From RGIG4097 sp964367645 (lineage in GTDB: Bacteria > Bacillota > Clostridia > Christensenellales > CAG-917), in assembly GCA_964367645.1 (NCBI GenBank), contig CAYIYN010000055.1:1-10304 (forward strand): a stretch of 10,304 nucleotides of DNA, written 5' to 3'. Under the pieces are notes generated by a model. The model had not been told where the DNA came from, made no database searches, and saw only the letters and a program-made list of their open reading frames with translations. Both the position numbers and the translations under genes were made by a program. Below, piece after piece: positions 1 to 7,004 of this stretch (the stretch's first letter is position 1; the number at the start of each line of letters is the position of its first letter).

Positions 1-47
1 AAATAAACGATATTTTATTTAACGATTTTCATAATTTTAAACTGTGA

Positions 48-482
48 TTATGAAAATATCATTTTTAATCCGGCAAGCATCATAAGCCCGTAAAAACAAA
101 GCTCAAGCGCTTTGCCACTGATTTTTTTTAAGGCTATTGCGCCGATTATTCCACCCAACGTAACCCCTATTACAGTGGGGGCAAAAACGGAATAATCATA
201 TCCTCCGCCCGTTGCATACACAGACGACCCAACGACGCAAAGCGGAAGTATAACCGCTATTGCCGTGGCGTGCGACTGCTTTTTTGAAAGGCCTCCCACA
301 TATGACAAAGCCGGCACTGCAAGCATACCGCCGCCCGCGCCGAAAGCACCGTTAACGGCTCCCGTAATAAATCCGCAAGCTGTCATTAGCAGTTTTAATA
401 TCCCTCGTTTTTTTGTCCCATCAAAGCTAACTCTGAAATAATTTTCTGAGAGCGGCAGAGCGGGAATGGAAACATTTCTCAT
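48..482 (-). CDS. Half-size TauE/SafE-family membrane permease
   Basis: This is probably one half of a TauE/SafE (sulfite exporter-like) carrier, a family that moves small anions such as sulfite or sulfoacetate across the cytoplasmic membrane; the substrate cannot be told here. From the ATG at 482 the protein has 144 residues. The family signature is the glycine-rich GAVNGAFGAGGGMLAVPAL segment, followed by three further hydrophobic stretches ending in YGLMMLAGLKMIFS. Full-length members are about 250 residues with two such halves. Clostridia often encode the halves as two small adjacent genes, so a partner may lie just outside the window; bases 1-47 hold no start of one. The start is uncertain: an in-frame TTG at 509 would add nine residues, neither start has a clear Shine-Dalgarno, and homology only begins about 20-25 residues in. 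The gene is divergent from the large lipoprotein gene. Confidence 0.8.
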   Translation of the reverse strand: MRNVSIPALPLSENYFRVSFDGTKKRGILKLLMTACGFITGAVNGAFGAGGGMLAVPALSYVGGLSKKQSHATAIAVILPLCVVGSSVYATGGGYDYSVFAPTVIGVTLGGIIGAIALKKISGKALELCFYGLMMLAGLKMIFS

Positions 483-523
483 ATTGTTATTTTTGTTAAT
501 TTTTCGCAAATTATGAAAAGCGT

Positions 524-552
524 TTGCAAAAAAAAGGTTTTTATTATAGAAT
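524..552 (+). promoter_or_regulatory. Candidate sigma-A promoter for the large lipoprotein gene
   Basis: TTGCAA (524-529) and TAGAAT (547-552) are separated by exactly 17 bases and match the sigma-A consensus at four and five of six positions. Transcription would start near 559, giving a leader of about 87 bases before the ATG at 646. That leader could form a small hairpin (CGGCA 585-589 with TGCCG 600-604). No known riboswitch was recognised. Confidence 0.45.
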
Positions 553-571
553 GATTTAGCTTATTGTTTAA
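543..571 (-). promoter_or_regulatory. Candidate sigma-A promoter for the TauE/SafE gene
   Basis: Read on the minus strand there is a perfect TATAAT at 548-543, with a weak -35 (TTAAAC, 571-566) 17 bases upstream. Transcription would begin near 536, leaving a leader of about 54 bases before the ATG at 482. The -10 is convincing; the -35 matches the consensus at only three positions. It overlaps the -10 of the divergent plus-strand candidate promoter, so the two would compete for polymerase. Confidence 0.4.
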
Positions 572-629
572 TACCCGTGCGCGACGGCAAGTATATAACT
601 GCCGGCGGACAGGTGAAAATATACACACT

Positions 630-639
630 AGGTGAAAGG
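630..639 (+). promoter_or_regulatory. Ribosome binding site fixing the lipoprotein start
   Basis: The purine-rich AGGTGAAAGG ends six bases before the ATG at 646. It favours this start over an in-frame GTG at 577, which has no Shine-Dalgarno and would put 23 polar residues in front of the signal peptide. It is the clearest ribosome binding site in the window; the other genes have weak or no visible ones. Confidence 0.75.
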
Positions 640-645
640 TTTGGT

Positions 646-3600
646 ATGAACAAGAAAAGATTGACGCTTTTAGCACTGATGATGACCGTTTTGATGATAC
701 TGACTACGGGCATGCTATTCGCCTGCAACAATGAAGAAACGACTCCCGACGATGAAAAAGAAGGAGCCGTGACAATCGACCCAACCGAAGGTCTGGCCAT
801 CTCCAATTCCGACTTCAAAGTGATTTCTACCGCTTCTGAAACTTACCCCCGCTCCATAACCGATTGGACGGGTGCAATGATGTACAGTTCGGGTTCTTAT
901 CCCGTCGGCGTAATAGCAGGTGCAATTAGCCTTGAAGAAACACTCTACATCGCAAACCGCTCAAACTGGAAAGATGACGGCAGAGTACTGGCCGATAATA
1001 AAAGCCTGTATGATATGATCAAATCTCACTATTCTTCCGAAGAGGGCGCAGTCAACAACGCTCTTATGATTTATATGCCCAAAAAGTCCCAAATCGAAGA
1101 TGCTGACGAGGACGATTTCGGTCCTACCGCTTACGGCTATACTTCGGCGTCATTTTCTTTGAAGTCATCAACATATTACAAATTGTCAATTGACGTTTTA
1201 ACCTACGACATAGCAGGCATAACGGATGAACAAGGCGTTCAAAAAACCGAGGCAAATCCCGGGGCGAGAATTTACGTTTCGACAAACGCTTACGCTGAGT
1301 TTGCCGGAATTGACACAAAAGGCGAATGGAAAACGTATACGATATATTTTGAAAGCGCTGCAGCTGCGTCAACCGCACTGACCGTTCAACTCGGACTTGG
1401 CAAATTTTCTTCCGCATTCACCAGCGACGACACCGGTCTTACAACCGGCTATGCGTTTTTTGATAACGTAGACCTTGTCGAAGTGGAAAAAGGCGTCTAT
1501 ACCCAAGCAAGAAACAATGAAGCAAACGATAATGCTACCACCGACGACGACGCATTTCGCGCAGTCAATCAAACGGTTACCCTGCTCACTCCCAACGGAA
1601 GGTTTGACCATGCGGCAAACGACGTGTCCTCAAGCGGAAAGCCTGCAAATTGGACTCTGACAACCGGCAACTCGGGCAAAACCGACGCCGCGCCTTCAAG
1701 CACGACCAACCGTAACGGCGTCATTGACGTGAGCAAATTTAGCGACAACTATAAGTCTTATTCCCATACATTTGTCCAAAACCTTTCGGGCACAAAAACC
1801 TACGTCAGTCCCTATACCAGACTTGATGCTTCAAACGTCGCGTCAATTATATCCAACTTTGGAGATAACCGCGTTGGGACAAACGTCTATATGATGTCAC
1901 AACAACTCATGACCGCACAAGGTTTGAGTTCTTCAAAATCCATCGTTATCGAAAAAGGCAAAAATTATGCGGTTTCCGTGGACGTTTACACTTTTGATGT
2001 TCACGGCGCAGGCGTAACTCTTATCTTGTCCGGCGAAGGCAAAGATATATCCATAAAAGGCATTTCCGAAAACAAGAGCAACGACCAACCCGTCACCGGA
2101 CTTTATGCCGAAGGCGGAATTTCAAACGGCGGTTGGGAAACTTACACTTTCTATATTCAGGGCAACCAGTATTATAATACCTCATATAATATGACTTTCT
2201 GGTTTGGTACCGGCGGCACTAGCGAGAACACGGCGATAAGTTACACATCCTATACTTCAACCTCTTCCGGCGGCACAAACAGCACCACATATCAAGCGAA
2301 CGGCACGTTCTCAACAGGTTGGGCTTTCTTTGACGAAGTCAACCTCGAGGAACTAAGCAACAACGAATTTGCAAACGCAGGCGGCGGCGCTACGGCTGTG
2401 GAGATGAAAAATGCCGGCACAGACGGCGTATCCGCATTGGCGACTGAACAATTTGTGAAGGTCAGCCTTTATACCGACAATATTTTCCTCTCCGACACCT
2501 CTATTTCTGCGGACTTTGCAAACGGCACTAACGCAGACTCTTACGATGCAGGAACGCTTGGCGTACCCGCAGGTTTCAGCGTTAGTTTGGACCAAGATGA
2601 CAAAACTCTGCCTTTCATCTCTCCCGAATTTTTAACAGCAGGCATCGTTGATTTGACAGATAACGAAGCGGCAAAAGCGAACCTCACCGCCCTTGGCGTC
2701 GATTATCCGGGACTGCCCTACGAAGTTCTAACCAAAAAGGCGTTGATGATAAACTCTGACAAAGACAGCTACTACGAGTTTGAAACCGATTTGTTCACGA
2801 TTGCATCCGGCAGTTTCTACCGCATTTCTATGTGGATTTACACCGCGGATATCAAGAGCACGTCTGGACTCAACGTTTATCTTTATGACGACGAAGACTC
2901 GGTAAAATCCTCATTCACTCTTATAAACACAACCGACCAAACCGATGAAGACAAGCCAAACGAATGGAGAGAATACACTTTCTACTTGCGCGGAGCAAAT
3001 GAAGAAGACACCCTCCTCAAACTCGGATTCACCTTTGGAAGCGGCACGCGTTGGAGTTCTGCAACCCTAGCCTCAGGCACGGCGTTTATCTCCAATATGA
3101 ACATGTCCGCAATAACATTCAATGATTACAGCAAAGCGACAACTGGCACCTATGTAAAATCCATAAATTTGTCCACCTCTGCAAGTTACTCGTTCAGTAA
3201 CGGCGGATTTGACAATTTCGATTATAAAAACACCGAAGGGCTCACCACTTCTGCTCCCGCAGGACAACTGGGCACGGAAGTCGGTGTACCGCTTAATTGG
3301 TCATTGAACGACTCCACCTACGCGCCTTTGGGCGACAGTGAAGAAGACACCACGGTATACTACGACAAAAATTATATCGACGACAACAACCTAGTCGCCG
3401 GCATAATTAAAATGGACGCCGACCCCAATAACGGATTGAAATTTGTCAAGAGCGCGCAAATAAACGCCCTCTTCGGCGGTGCGTATGATACGGAATTCAA
3501 CAGCCTCTACGGCGACGCGGACGGGGAAGAATATCTCAACAACTATGAGCGCATCGGCGGCCCCAGCATGCTTGCCCTAGCCGGACTTAACGGCAAAAAA

Positions 3601-5193
3601 TATTACCGCGCTTTCACCTCCGACAGCTTCTCGCTCTCATCGGGCAAAAACTACGTCATCAACGTTTGGGTGAAAACTTTGGATGCGGCAACATTCGGAA
3701 TTTATCTGACAGGCGAAACGAGCGGCATTGTCTATTTCGGACAGAGCGCAAATTACGTTGTCAAGACGACAGGTGCGCAAGATTGGACAAAATACTCCTT
3801 CTTTGTGGAAGTCGGTCTAAACAGCGTATCGCTAAAACTCAAACTCTCAATAGGTTATGACAAAGTCATATCCGGCGATCTTGGCGCAGCGGCGGACGAA
3901 TTCTCAAGCGGCGTGGTTTTGTTTGACAGCGTGACTATGAGTTCGAAAATCAAATCCGAAGAATTTGACGCAATCCAAAACGACGTGGCGGCAGCCGACA
4001 AATACTCACAGCAGGTTGTTGGCGGCACCGGAAGAAAACTCAGTTTCCTTTCCGACGGTTTCGACCTTTCGTCCTCTCAGACGGGCCGTGACAAACTCAA
4101 CACTCCCAGTTCTTGGAGCGGTAGCGTCGGCACCGATCAAGAATCCAAAAATACTTTGAGCGGCATTGTTTATGCAGATTCAACAACTCTTCCCACCACC
4201 GACGTGGACTCGGCAGACGCAATAGATGATCTGTATAAAGATGTGGTTGCTTCGTACGTTTCTCTCTTCGGCGGAGAATTCAAACTTGCGGATTATGAAA
4301 TTTTGCAAACAGACATAGAAGCGGCAAGAGAAACGTATCCGGGCAAAACCGATGCCGAAATCGAAACTATCTTAAAGAAATTAAAATACTATGACGAAAT
4401 GAAGCAAAAGTGCATTTCCGTTGAAGATTTGGTGGCAATGGACAACTCTGTAAAGGACATCTTGGGAAAGAGTTTTCTGGTCATAAATAACATAATGGAC
4501 AGTGTATACACCTACACTTCCACTTCCTACACTTTCTCTGCCGAATCTTGCTATCGCGTCAGCGTATGGGTGCGCACCTATAACGTCACCGGCAGCGGCG
4601 CAAGCGTGCAACTGTATCTCGGAAGCGCAAACGAAAGCGACCATCAACTTGTCTTTAAGGGCATAAAAGGCACCGAAGGCAGCAGCGATTGGACAAAATA
4701 TTCCTTCTTTGTCAAGACGCTTGAAGAAAGCGTATCTTCAATAACGGTCAAACTGGCGCTGGGTGAATACGACGCAGACGACAAGACAAAACTTTCCAGG
4801 GGCTACGCTATGTTCGACGCCGTTGAAATCGAGATTATCGACGAAGCGGACTTCACTTTAATTGAAACCGAAAGCCAGAAAGAAGAGCCTGACACCGCAA
4901 TCTTCAACAATGACGTTATGATGATTCACACCGTACCCGAAAAGAGCACAACGGGTGAAACGGGAGATGATACAACTGAAGAGCCAACCGAAACACCAGA
5001 CAATGCATTCAACCTTGATTATCTGTGGTGGATGATTCCTACGTTACTGCTTGCAATTGCCACAATCGCAGTCGTCGTCGTATATTTTGTCAAAAAGATA
5101 AAGAAGCCCAAGAAGGCGGTTGATATTGAAATTGCCAAAACTTCAGAGGCAATCGATGAAAAACGCTCTCGCTACGAAGATTACAACGAATAA
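646..5193 (+). CDS. Giant surface lipoprotein with five CBM-like modules and C-terminal membrane anchor
   Basis: I do not recognise this 1515-residue protein as a named family. Residues 1-27 form a lipoprotein signal peptide: basic MNKKR, a hydrophobic core, and an LFAC lipobox with Cys27. A short acidic linker follows. Residues about 52-1400 hold five repeated units resembling carbohydrate-binding modules of the CBM4/9/22 jelly-roll type. Each opens with an N-G-x-F-like motif and a later P..W, then Y.vSv.v.T, W..Y.F.v, and ends with G.a.FD.v.l. Unit 5 carries an extra charged, helix-like insertion at about 1189-1273. A Thr/Glu/Pro-rich linker leads to a membrane helix (1460-1482) and a 33-residue cytoplasmic tail that is first basic, then acidic. 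The protein is therefore probably fixed to the membrane at both ends, with the modules outside, and a glycan- or wall-binding role is inferred. No catalytic domain was seen. It looks monocistronic, with its own promoter and terminator. Confidence 0.85.
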   Translation: MNKKRLTLLALMMTVLMILTTGMLFACNNEETTPDDEKEGAVTIDPTEGLAISNSDFKVISTASETYPRSITDWTGAMMYSSGSYPVGVIAGAISLEETLYIANRSNWKDDGRVLADNKSLYDMIKSHYSSEEGAVNNALMIYMPKKSQIEDADEDDFGPTAYGYTSASFSLKSSTYYKLSIDVLTYDIAGITDEQGVQKTEANPGARIYVSTNAYAEFAGIDTKGEWKTYTIYFESAAAASTALTVQLGLGKFSSAFTSDDTGLTTGYAFFDNVDLVEVEKGVYTQARNNEANDNATTDDDAFRAVNQTVTLLTPNGRFDHAANDVSSSGKPANWTLTTGNSGKTDAAPSSTTNRNGVIDVSKFSDNYKSYSHTFVQNLSGTKTYVSPYTRLDASNVASIISNFGDNRVGTNVYMMSQQLMTAQGLSSSKSIVIEKGKNYAVSVDVYTFDVHGAGVTLILSGEGKDISIKGISENKSNDQPVTGLYAEGGISNGGWETYTFYIQGNQYYNTSYNMTFWFGTGGTSENTAISYTSYTSTSSGGTNSTTYQANGTFSTGWAFFDEVNLEELSNNEFANAGGGATAVEMKNAGTDGVSALATEQFVKVSLYTDNIFLSDTSISADFANGTNADSYDAGTLGVPAGFSVSLDQDDKTLPFISPEFLTAGIVDLTDNEAAKANLTALGVDYPGLPYEVLTKKALMINSDKDSYYEFETDLFTIASGSFYRISMWIYTADIKSTSGLNVYLYDDEDSVKSSFTLINTTDQTDEDKPNEWREYTFYLRGANEEDTLLKLGFTFGSGTRWSSATLASGTAFISNMNMSAITFNDYSKATTGTYVKSINLSTSASYSFSNGGFDNFDYKNTEGLTTSAPAGQLGTEVGVPLNWSLNDSTYAPLGDSEEDTTVYYDKNYIDDNNLVAGIIKMDADPNNGLKFVKSAQINALFGGAYDTEFNSLYGDADGEEYLNNYERIGGPSMLALAGLNGKKYYRAFTSDSFSLSSGKNYVINVWVKTLDAATFGIYLTGETSGIVYFGQSANYVVKTTGAQDWTKYSFFVEVGLNSVSLKLKLSIGYDKVISGDLGAAADEFSSGVVLFDSVTMSSKIKSEEFDAIQNDVAAADKYSQQVVGGTGRKLSFLSDGFDLSSSQTGRDKLNTPSSWSGSVGTDQESKNTLSGIVYADSTTLPTTDVDSADAIDDLYKDVVASYVSLFGGEFKLADYEILQTDIEAARETYPGKTDAEIETILKKLKYYDEMKQKCISVEDLVAMDNSVKDILGKSFLVINNIMDSVYTYTSTSYTFSAESCYRVSVWVRTYNVTGSGASVQLYLGSANESDHQLVFKGIKGTEGSSDWTKYSFFVKTLEESVSSITVKLALGEYDADDKTKLSRGYAMFDAVEIEIIDEADFTLIETESQKEEPDTAIFNNDVMMIHTVPEKSTTGETGDDTTEEPTETPDNAFNLDYLWWMIPTLLLAIATIAVVVVYFVKKIKKPKKAVDIEIAKTSEAIDEKRSRYEDYNE
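799..4845 (+). repeat. Five tandem beta-sandwich (CBM-like) coding repeats
   Basis: Aligning the protein by eye gives five units, at residues about 52-282, 316-570, 620-825, 851-1100 and 1134-1400. The second half of each is clearest. Examples are YAVSVDVYTF, YRISMWIYT, YVINVWVKT and YRVSVWVRT near its start, WETYTFYIQG, WREYTFYLRG, WTKYSFFVE and WTKYSFFVK in the middle, and GYAFFDNVDL, GWAFFDEVNL, GVVLFDSVTM and GYAMFDAVEI at the end. Unit 3 is the most divergent and has lost FD (AFISNMNM). The layout matches galactose-binding-like or CBM_4_9 folds; that fold assignment is inference from motif order. Confidence 0.7.
3781..3806 (+). repeat. Near-identical 26-bp segment shared by units 4 and 5
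   Basis: Bases 3781-3806 in unit 4 and 4687-4712 in unit 5 differ at only one of 26 positions, in a third codon base. Both encode DWTKYSFFV. The surrounding unit sequences are much more diverged. This suggests relatively recent duplication or gene conversion between these two units, though constraint on the peptide also contributes. Confidence 0.6.
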
Positions 5194-5228
5194 GACAAGA
5201 GCGACAAAACAAAAAACAACAAAATCAA

Positions 5229-5260
5229 AAAAAAGCACCGACGCAAGAAGGTGCTTTTTT
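5229..5260 (+). terminator. Intrinsic terminator of the lipoprotein gene
   Basis: AAAAAAGCACC (5229-5239) pairs perfectly with GGTGCTTTTTT (5250-5260) around a 10-base loop, ending in six T. It begins 35 bases after the lipoprotein stop codon. The A-tract on the other side means it could also work on the minus strand, but no gene points that way here. Confidence 0.9.
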
Positions 5261-5396
5261 GTTGGCGAATGACATCACCTCCCTCAAGGGACGCATGATG
5301 TTTGCTCGGTTAAATCGTTTTGCTTAATGAATATTTTCATTTTCAGCCTATTATTGCGCGTGCATATAGCCCACGTGCTTTTCATATCCTTTTAAA
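5261..5396 (+). other. Spacer before the spoVB-like operon, with hairpin and weak promoter candidate
   Basis: No gene is supported here. ACATCA (5272-5277) and TGATGT (5296-5301) can enclose an inner TCCC-TCAA-GGGA hairpin (5280-5291). The left arm overlaps TCACCTCC (5275-5282), the octamer found at the 3' end of 16S rRNA. A weak promoter candidate for the downstream operon is TTGCTC (5302-5307), 17 bases, TAATGA (5325-5330). The bases just before the ATG at 5397 contain no Shine-Dalgarno. Confidence 0.3.
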
Positions 5397-6959
5397 ATGA
5401 ACAGCACGGTCAAATCTTTCACCGTAGTCACCCTGTTTTCTGTTGTAACGCGGCTGCTTTCCTTCCTTTTCAAGATTTGGATGTCGCGCAGTTTGGGCGC
5501 AGAAACAGTGGGACTGTACCAAATCTGCTTGAGCGTTCTTATACTGCTCTTTTCGCTGACCGCAGGCGCACCAACGGTCCTCTCCAGATTGGTTGCCAAA
5601 GCCGCCGCAAACGGTGACGAGAAACGCCAAAACGCATTGACTGCCGCATCAATAACAATCGGGCTGTCGGTTGCGGTGCTTTTGTGCGTCGTCTTTTACG
5701 CTTTAAACTCTCGTTTGGGAGTATTTTTTGCAGACCCCAGATGCGTACCGCTATTTTTGATAATGCTGCCCACTCTGCTGACGTCAACTCTATACTCTTC
5801 TCTTCGCAGTTGGTTTTGGGGCAAAAAACGTTTTTTGGCATTTTCTTCGACGGAACTACTTGACGAAATATTAAAAATAGTGCTGTCCATCATTTTTGCA
5901 GGCGGTTTTGTAAGCGCTCTGACGGGTGCAAAAGGAGTGGCGGTTGCGTTTATACTAAGCGACATAATTTGCGTCGCCGTGCTTGCTCTTTTGTTCTTTA
6001 TCGCCGGCGGCAGAATGGCAAAGCCGGAAGGGATGAAAGAAATTGCAAAATCCACTCTGCCTCTCTCCGCTGTCAGAATTATGACGGCTCTCTCGTCGTC
6101 TTTGACCGCGCTTATCATACCGCGCAGACTTGTTGTGGGAGGAATGACGACGGCACTCGCAACGGCGGAATTCGGCAGAGTCGCAGGTATGGCACTACCA
6201 CTAATTATGGCGCCCGTGAGTTTTGTGTCCGCACTTGCAATAGTGCTTATCCCCGAAGTAGCGTCGCTGTTTTCAAAAGGGGATACCGAGGCTATAAGCT
6301 CGAGATTCAAATTGTCTTTGACGTTTGCGGCTGTCATCTGTTCTCTGGCTTTTGCCATGTATTTGCCGCTTGGAAGTTTGCTTGGGAAAGTCTTCTTCGG
6401 TGATGCGACCGCGGGCAAATTTGTGTCTTATTGCTCTGCGCTTGTTTTTCCGCTTGGGTTGTCGCAAGTCACCACTCCTATGCTAAATTCGCTTGGTATG
6501 GAACGTCGGACTTTCACAAACTACGTTTTGGGAGCGGTTTGCATGCTTCCTTGCATATTCTTTCTGCCTACCTATATCGGAATCTATGCCGTTGCGGTTG
6601 GCTCCGGCGCAGGTTTTTTGGTGACTGCGGTACTAAATTATATTTCGCTGACAAAAAAACTCGGAAGACCCAAAGATGTCAAAAAAGCCGTCTTTACAGT
6701 TGCGTTCTCTATTCCTTTGGGCGTCAGCGCAACGTTTAGTTACAGACTGCTGTCCGCAGTTGCAGGAGAAATCTTTTCTGCTTTCATTATCGCCTTTTAC
6801 GTATTGTTTTTGTTTATCATATTTATTTCGGCATTCGACGTTGTCGACATCAAAGCGTTGCTTGTTTCCGTGCGGCCCTCAAAAGGTTTTGCTCTTAGCA
6901 AAAAAATGCCTGCTGCCACACGCAAAGCGCATAGGCGCACGCAAAAACAAACCGATTAA
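5397..6959 (+). CDS. SpoVB/MurJ-like polysaccharide flippase (MOP superfamily)
   Basis: This 520-residue polytopic membrane protein belongs to the MOP exporter superfamily, closest by eye to SpoVB/YtgP-type proteins. These are thought to flip lipid-linked wall precursors outward; SpoVB in Bacillus is needed for spore cortex formation. Supporting features are the N-terminal SFTVVTLFSVVTRLLSFLFK followed by SRSLGAETVGLYQ (residues 30-42), AGAPTVLSRLVA (56-67), and the segment ALIIPRRLVVGGM...EFGRVAGMALPLIMAP...VLIPEVASLFS (238-293), which matches the SpoVB pattern of a IIPRRL motif, then YG..sGMA.PLI and SLVPAIS. The length is normal for the family and about a dozen hydrophobic segments are present, ending in a basic tail. 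The start fits the family but lacks a Shine-Dalgarno. It is probably first in an operon with the two following genes. It could instead serve vegetative wall or exopolysaccharide synthesis. Confidence 0.85.
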   Translation: MNSTVKSFTVVTLFSVVTRLLSFLFKIWMSRSLGAETVGLYQICLSVLILLFSLTAGAPTVLSRLVAKAAANGDEKRQNALTAASITIGLSVAVLLCVVFYALNSRLGVFFADPRCVPLFLIMLPTLLTSTLYSSLRSWFWGKKRFLAFSSTELLDEILKIVLSIIFAGGFVSALTGAKGVAVAFILSDIICVAVLALLFFIAGGRMAKPEGMKEIAKSTLPLSAVRIMTALSSSLTALIIPRRLVVGGMTTALATAEFGRVAGMALPLIMAPVSFVSALAIVLIPEVASLFSKGDTEAISSRFKLSLTFAAVICSLAFAMYLPLGSLLGKVFFGDATAGKFVSYCSALVFPLGLSQVTTPMLNSLGMERRTFTNYVLGAVCMLPCIFFLPTYIGIYAVAVGSGAGFLVTAVLNYISLTKKLGRPKDVKKAVFTVAFSIPLGVSATFSYRLLSAVAGEIFSAFIIAFYVLFLFIIFISAFDVVDIKALLVSVRPSKGFALSKKMPAATRKAHRRTQKQTD

Positions 6960-7004
6960 AAGTCGCAGACACATAAAATCTATAAAAAAAATCACAATAG
7001 CATT

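Noticed and set aside
577..645. A GTG start 23 codons upstream for the lipoprotein.
   Set aside because: There is no Shine-Dalgarno, and it would place polar residues before the signal peptide. The ATG at 646 has a good site and starts directly with a basic signal-peptide head.
799..4845. CRISPR or satellite-like DNA repeats in the large gene.
   Set aside because: The repetition is at protein level with units of 200-270 residues; DNA identity is low apart from one 26-base stretch, and there are no regular spacers.
5225..5275. A 16-codon minus-strand frame (MSFANKKAPSCVGAFF) next to a perfect Shine-Dalgarno.
   Set aside because: Its sequence is just the terminator hairpin read through, and the AGGTG overlaps the ATG so spacing is too short for initiation.
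5275..5282. A 16S rRNA 3' end fragment, because ATCACCTCC matches it.
   Set aside because: Upstream and downstream bases do not match 16S rRNA; only the short motif is shared.
5261..5396. A T-box or other known riboswitch before the flippase operon.
   Set aside because: No T-box consensus, no other recognisable conserved core and no antiterminator-terminator pair are visible.
5696..6418. A 240-codon open frame antisense to the flippase gene.
   Set aside because: It is the shadow of a well-supported membrane protein gene; its translation has no recognisable domain.
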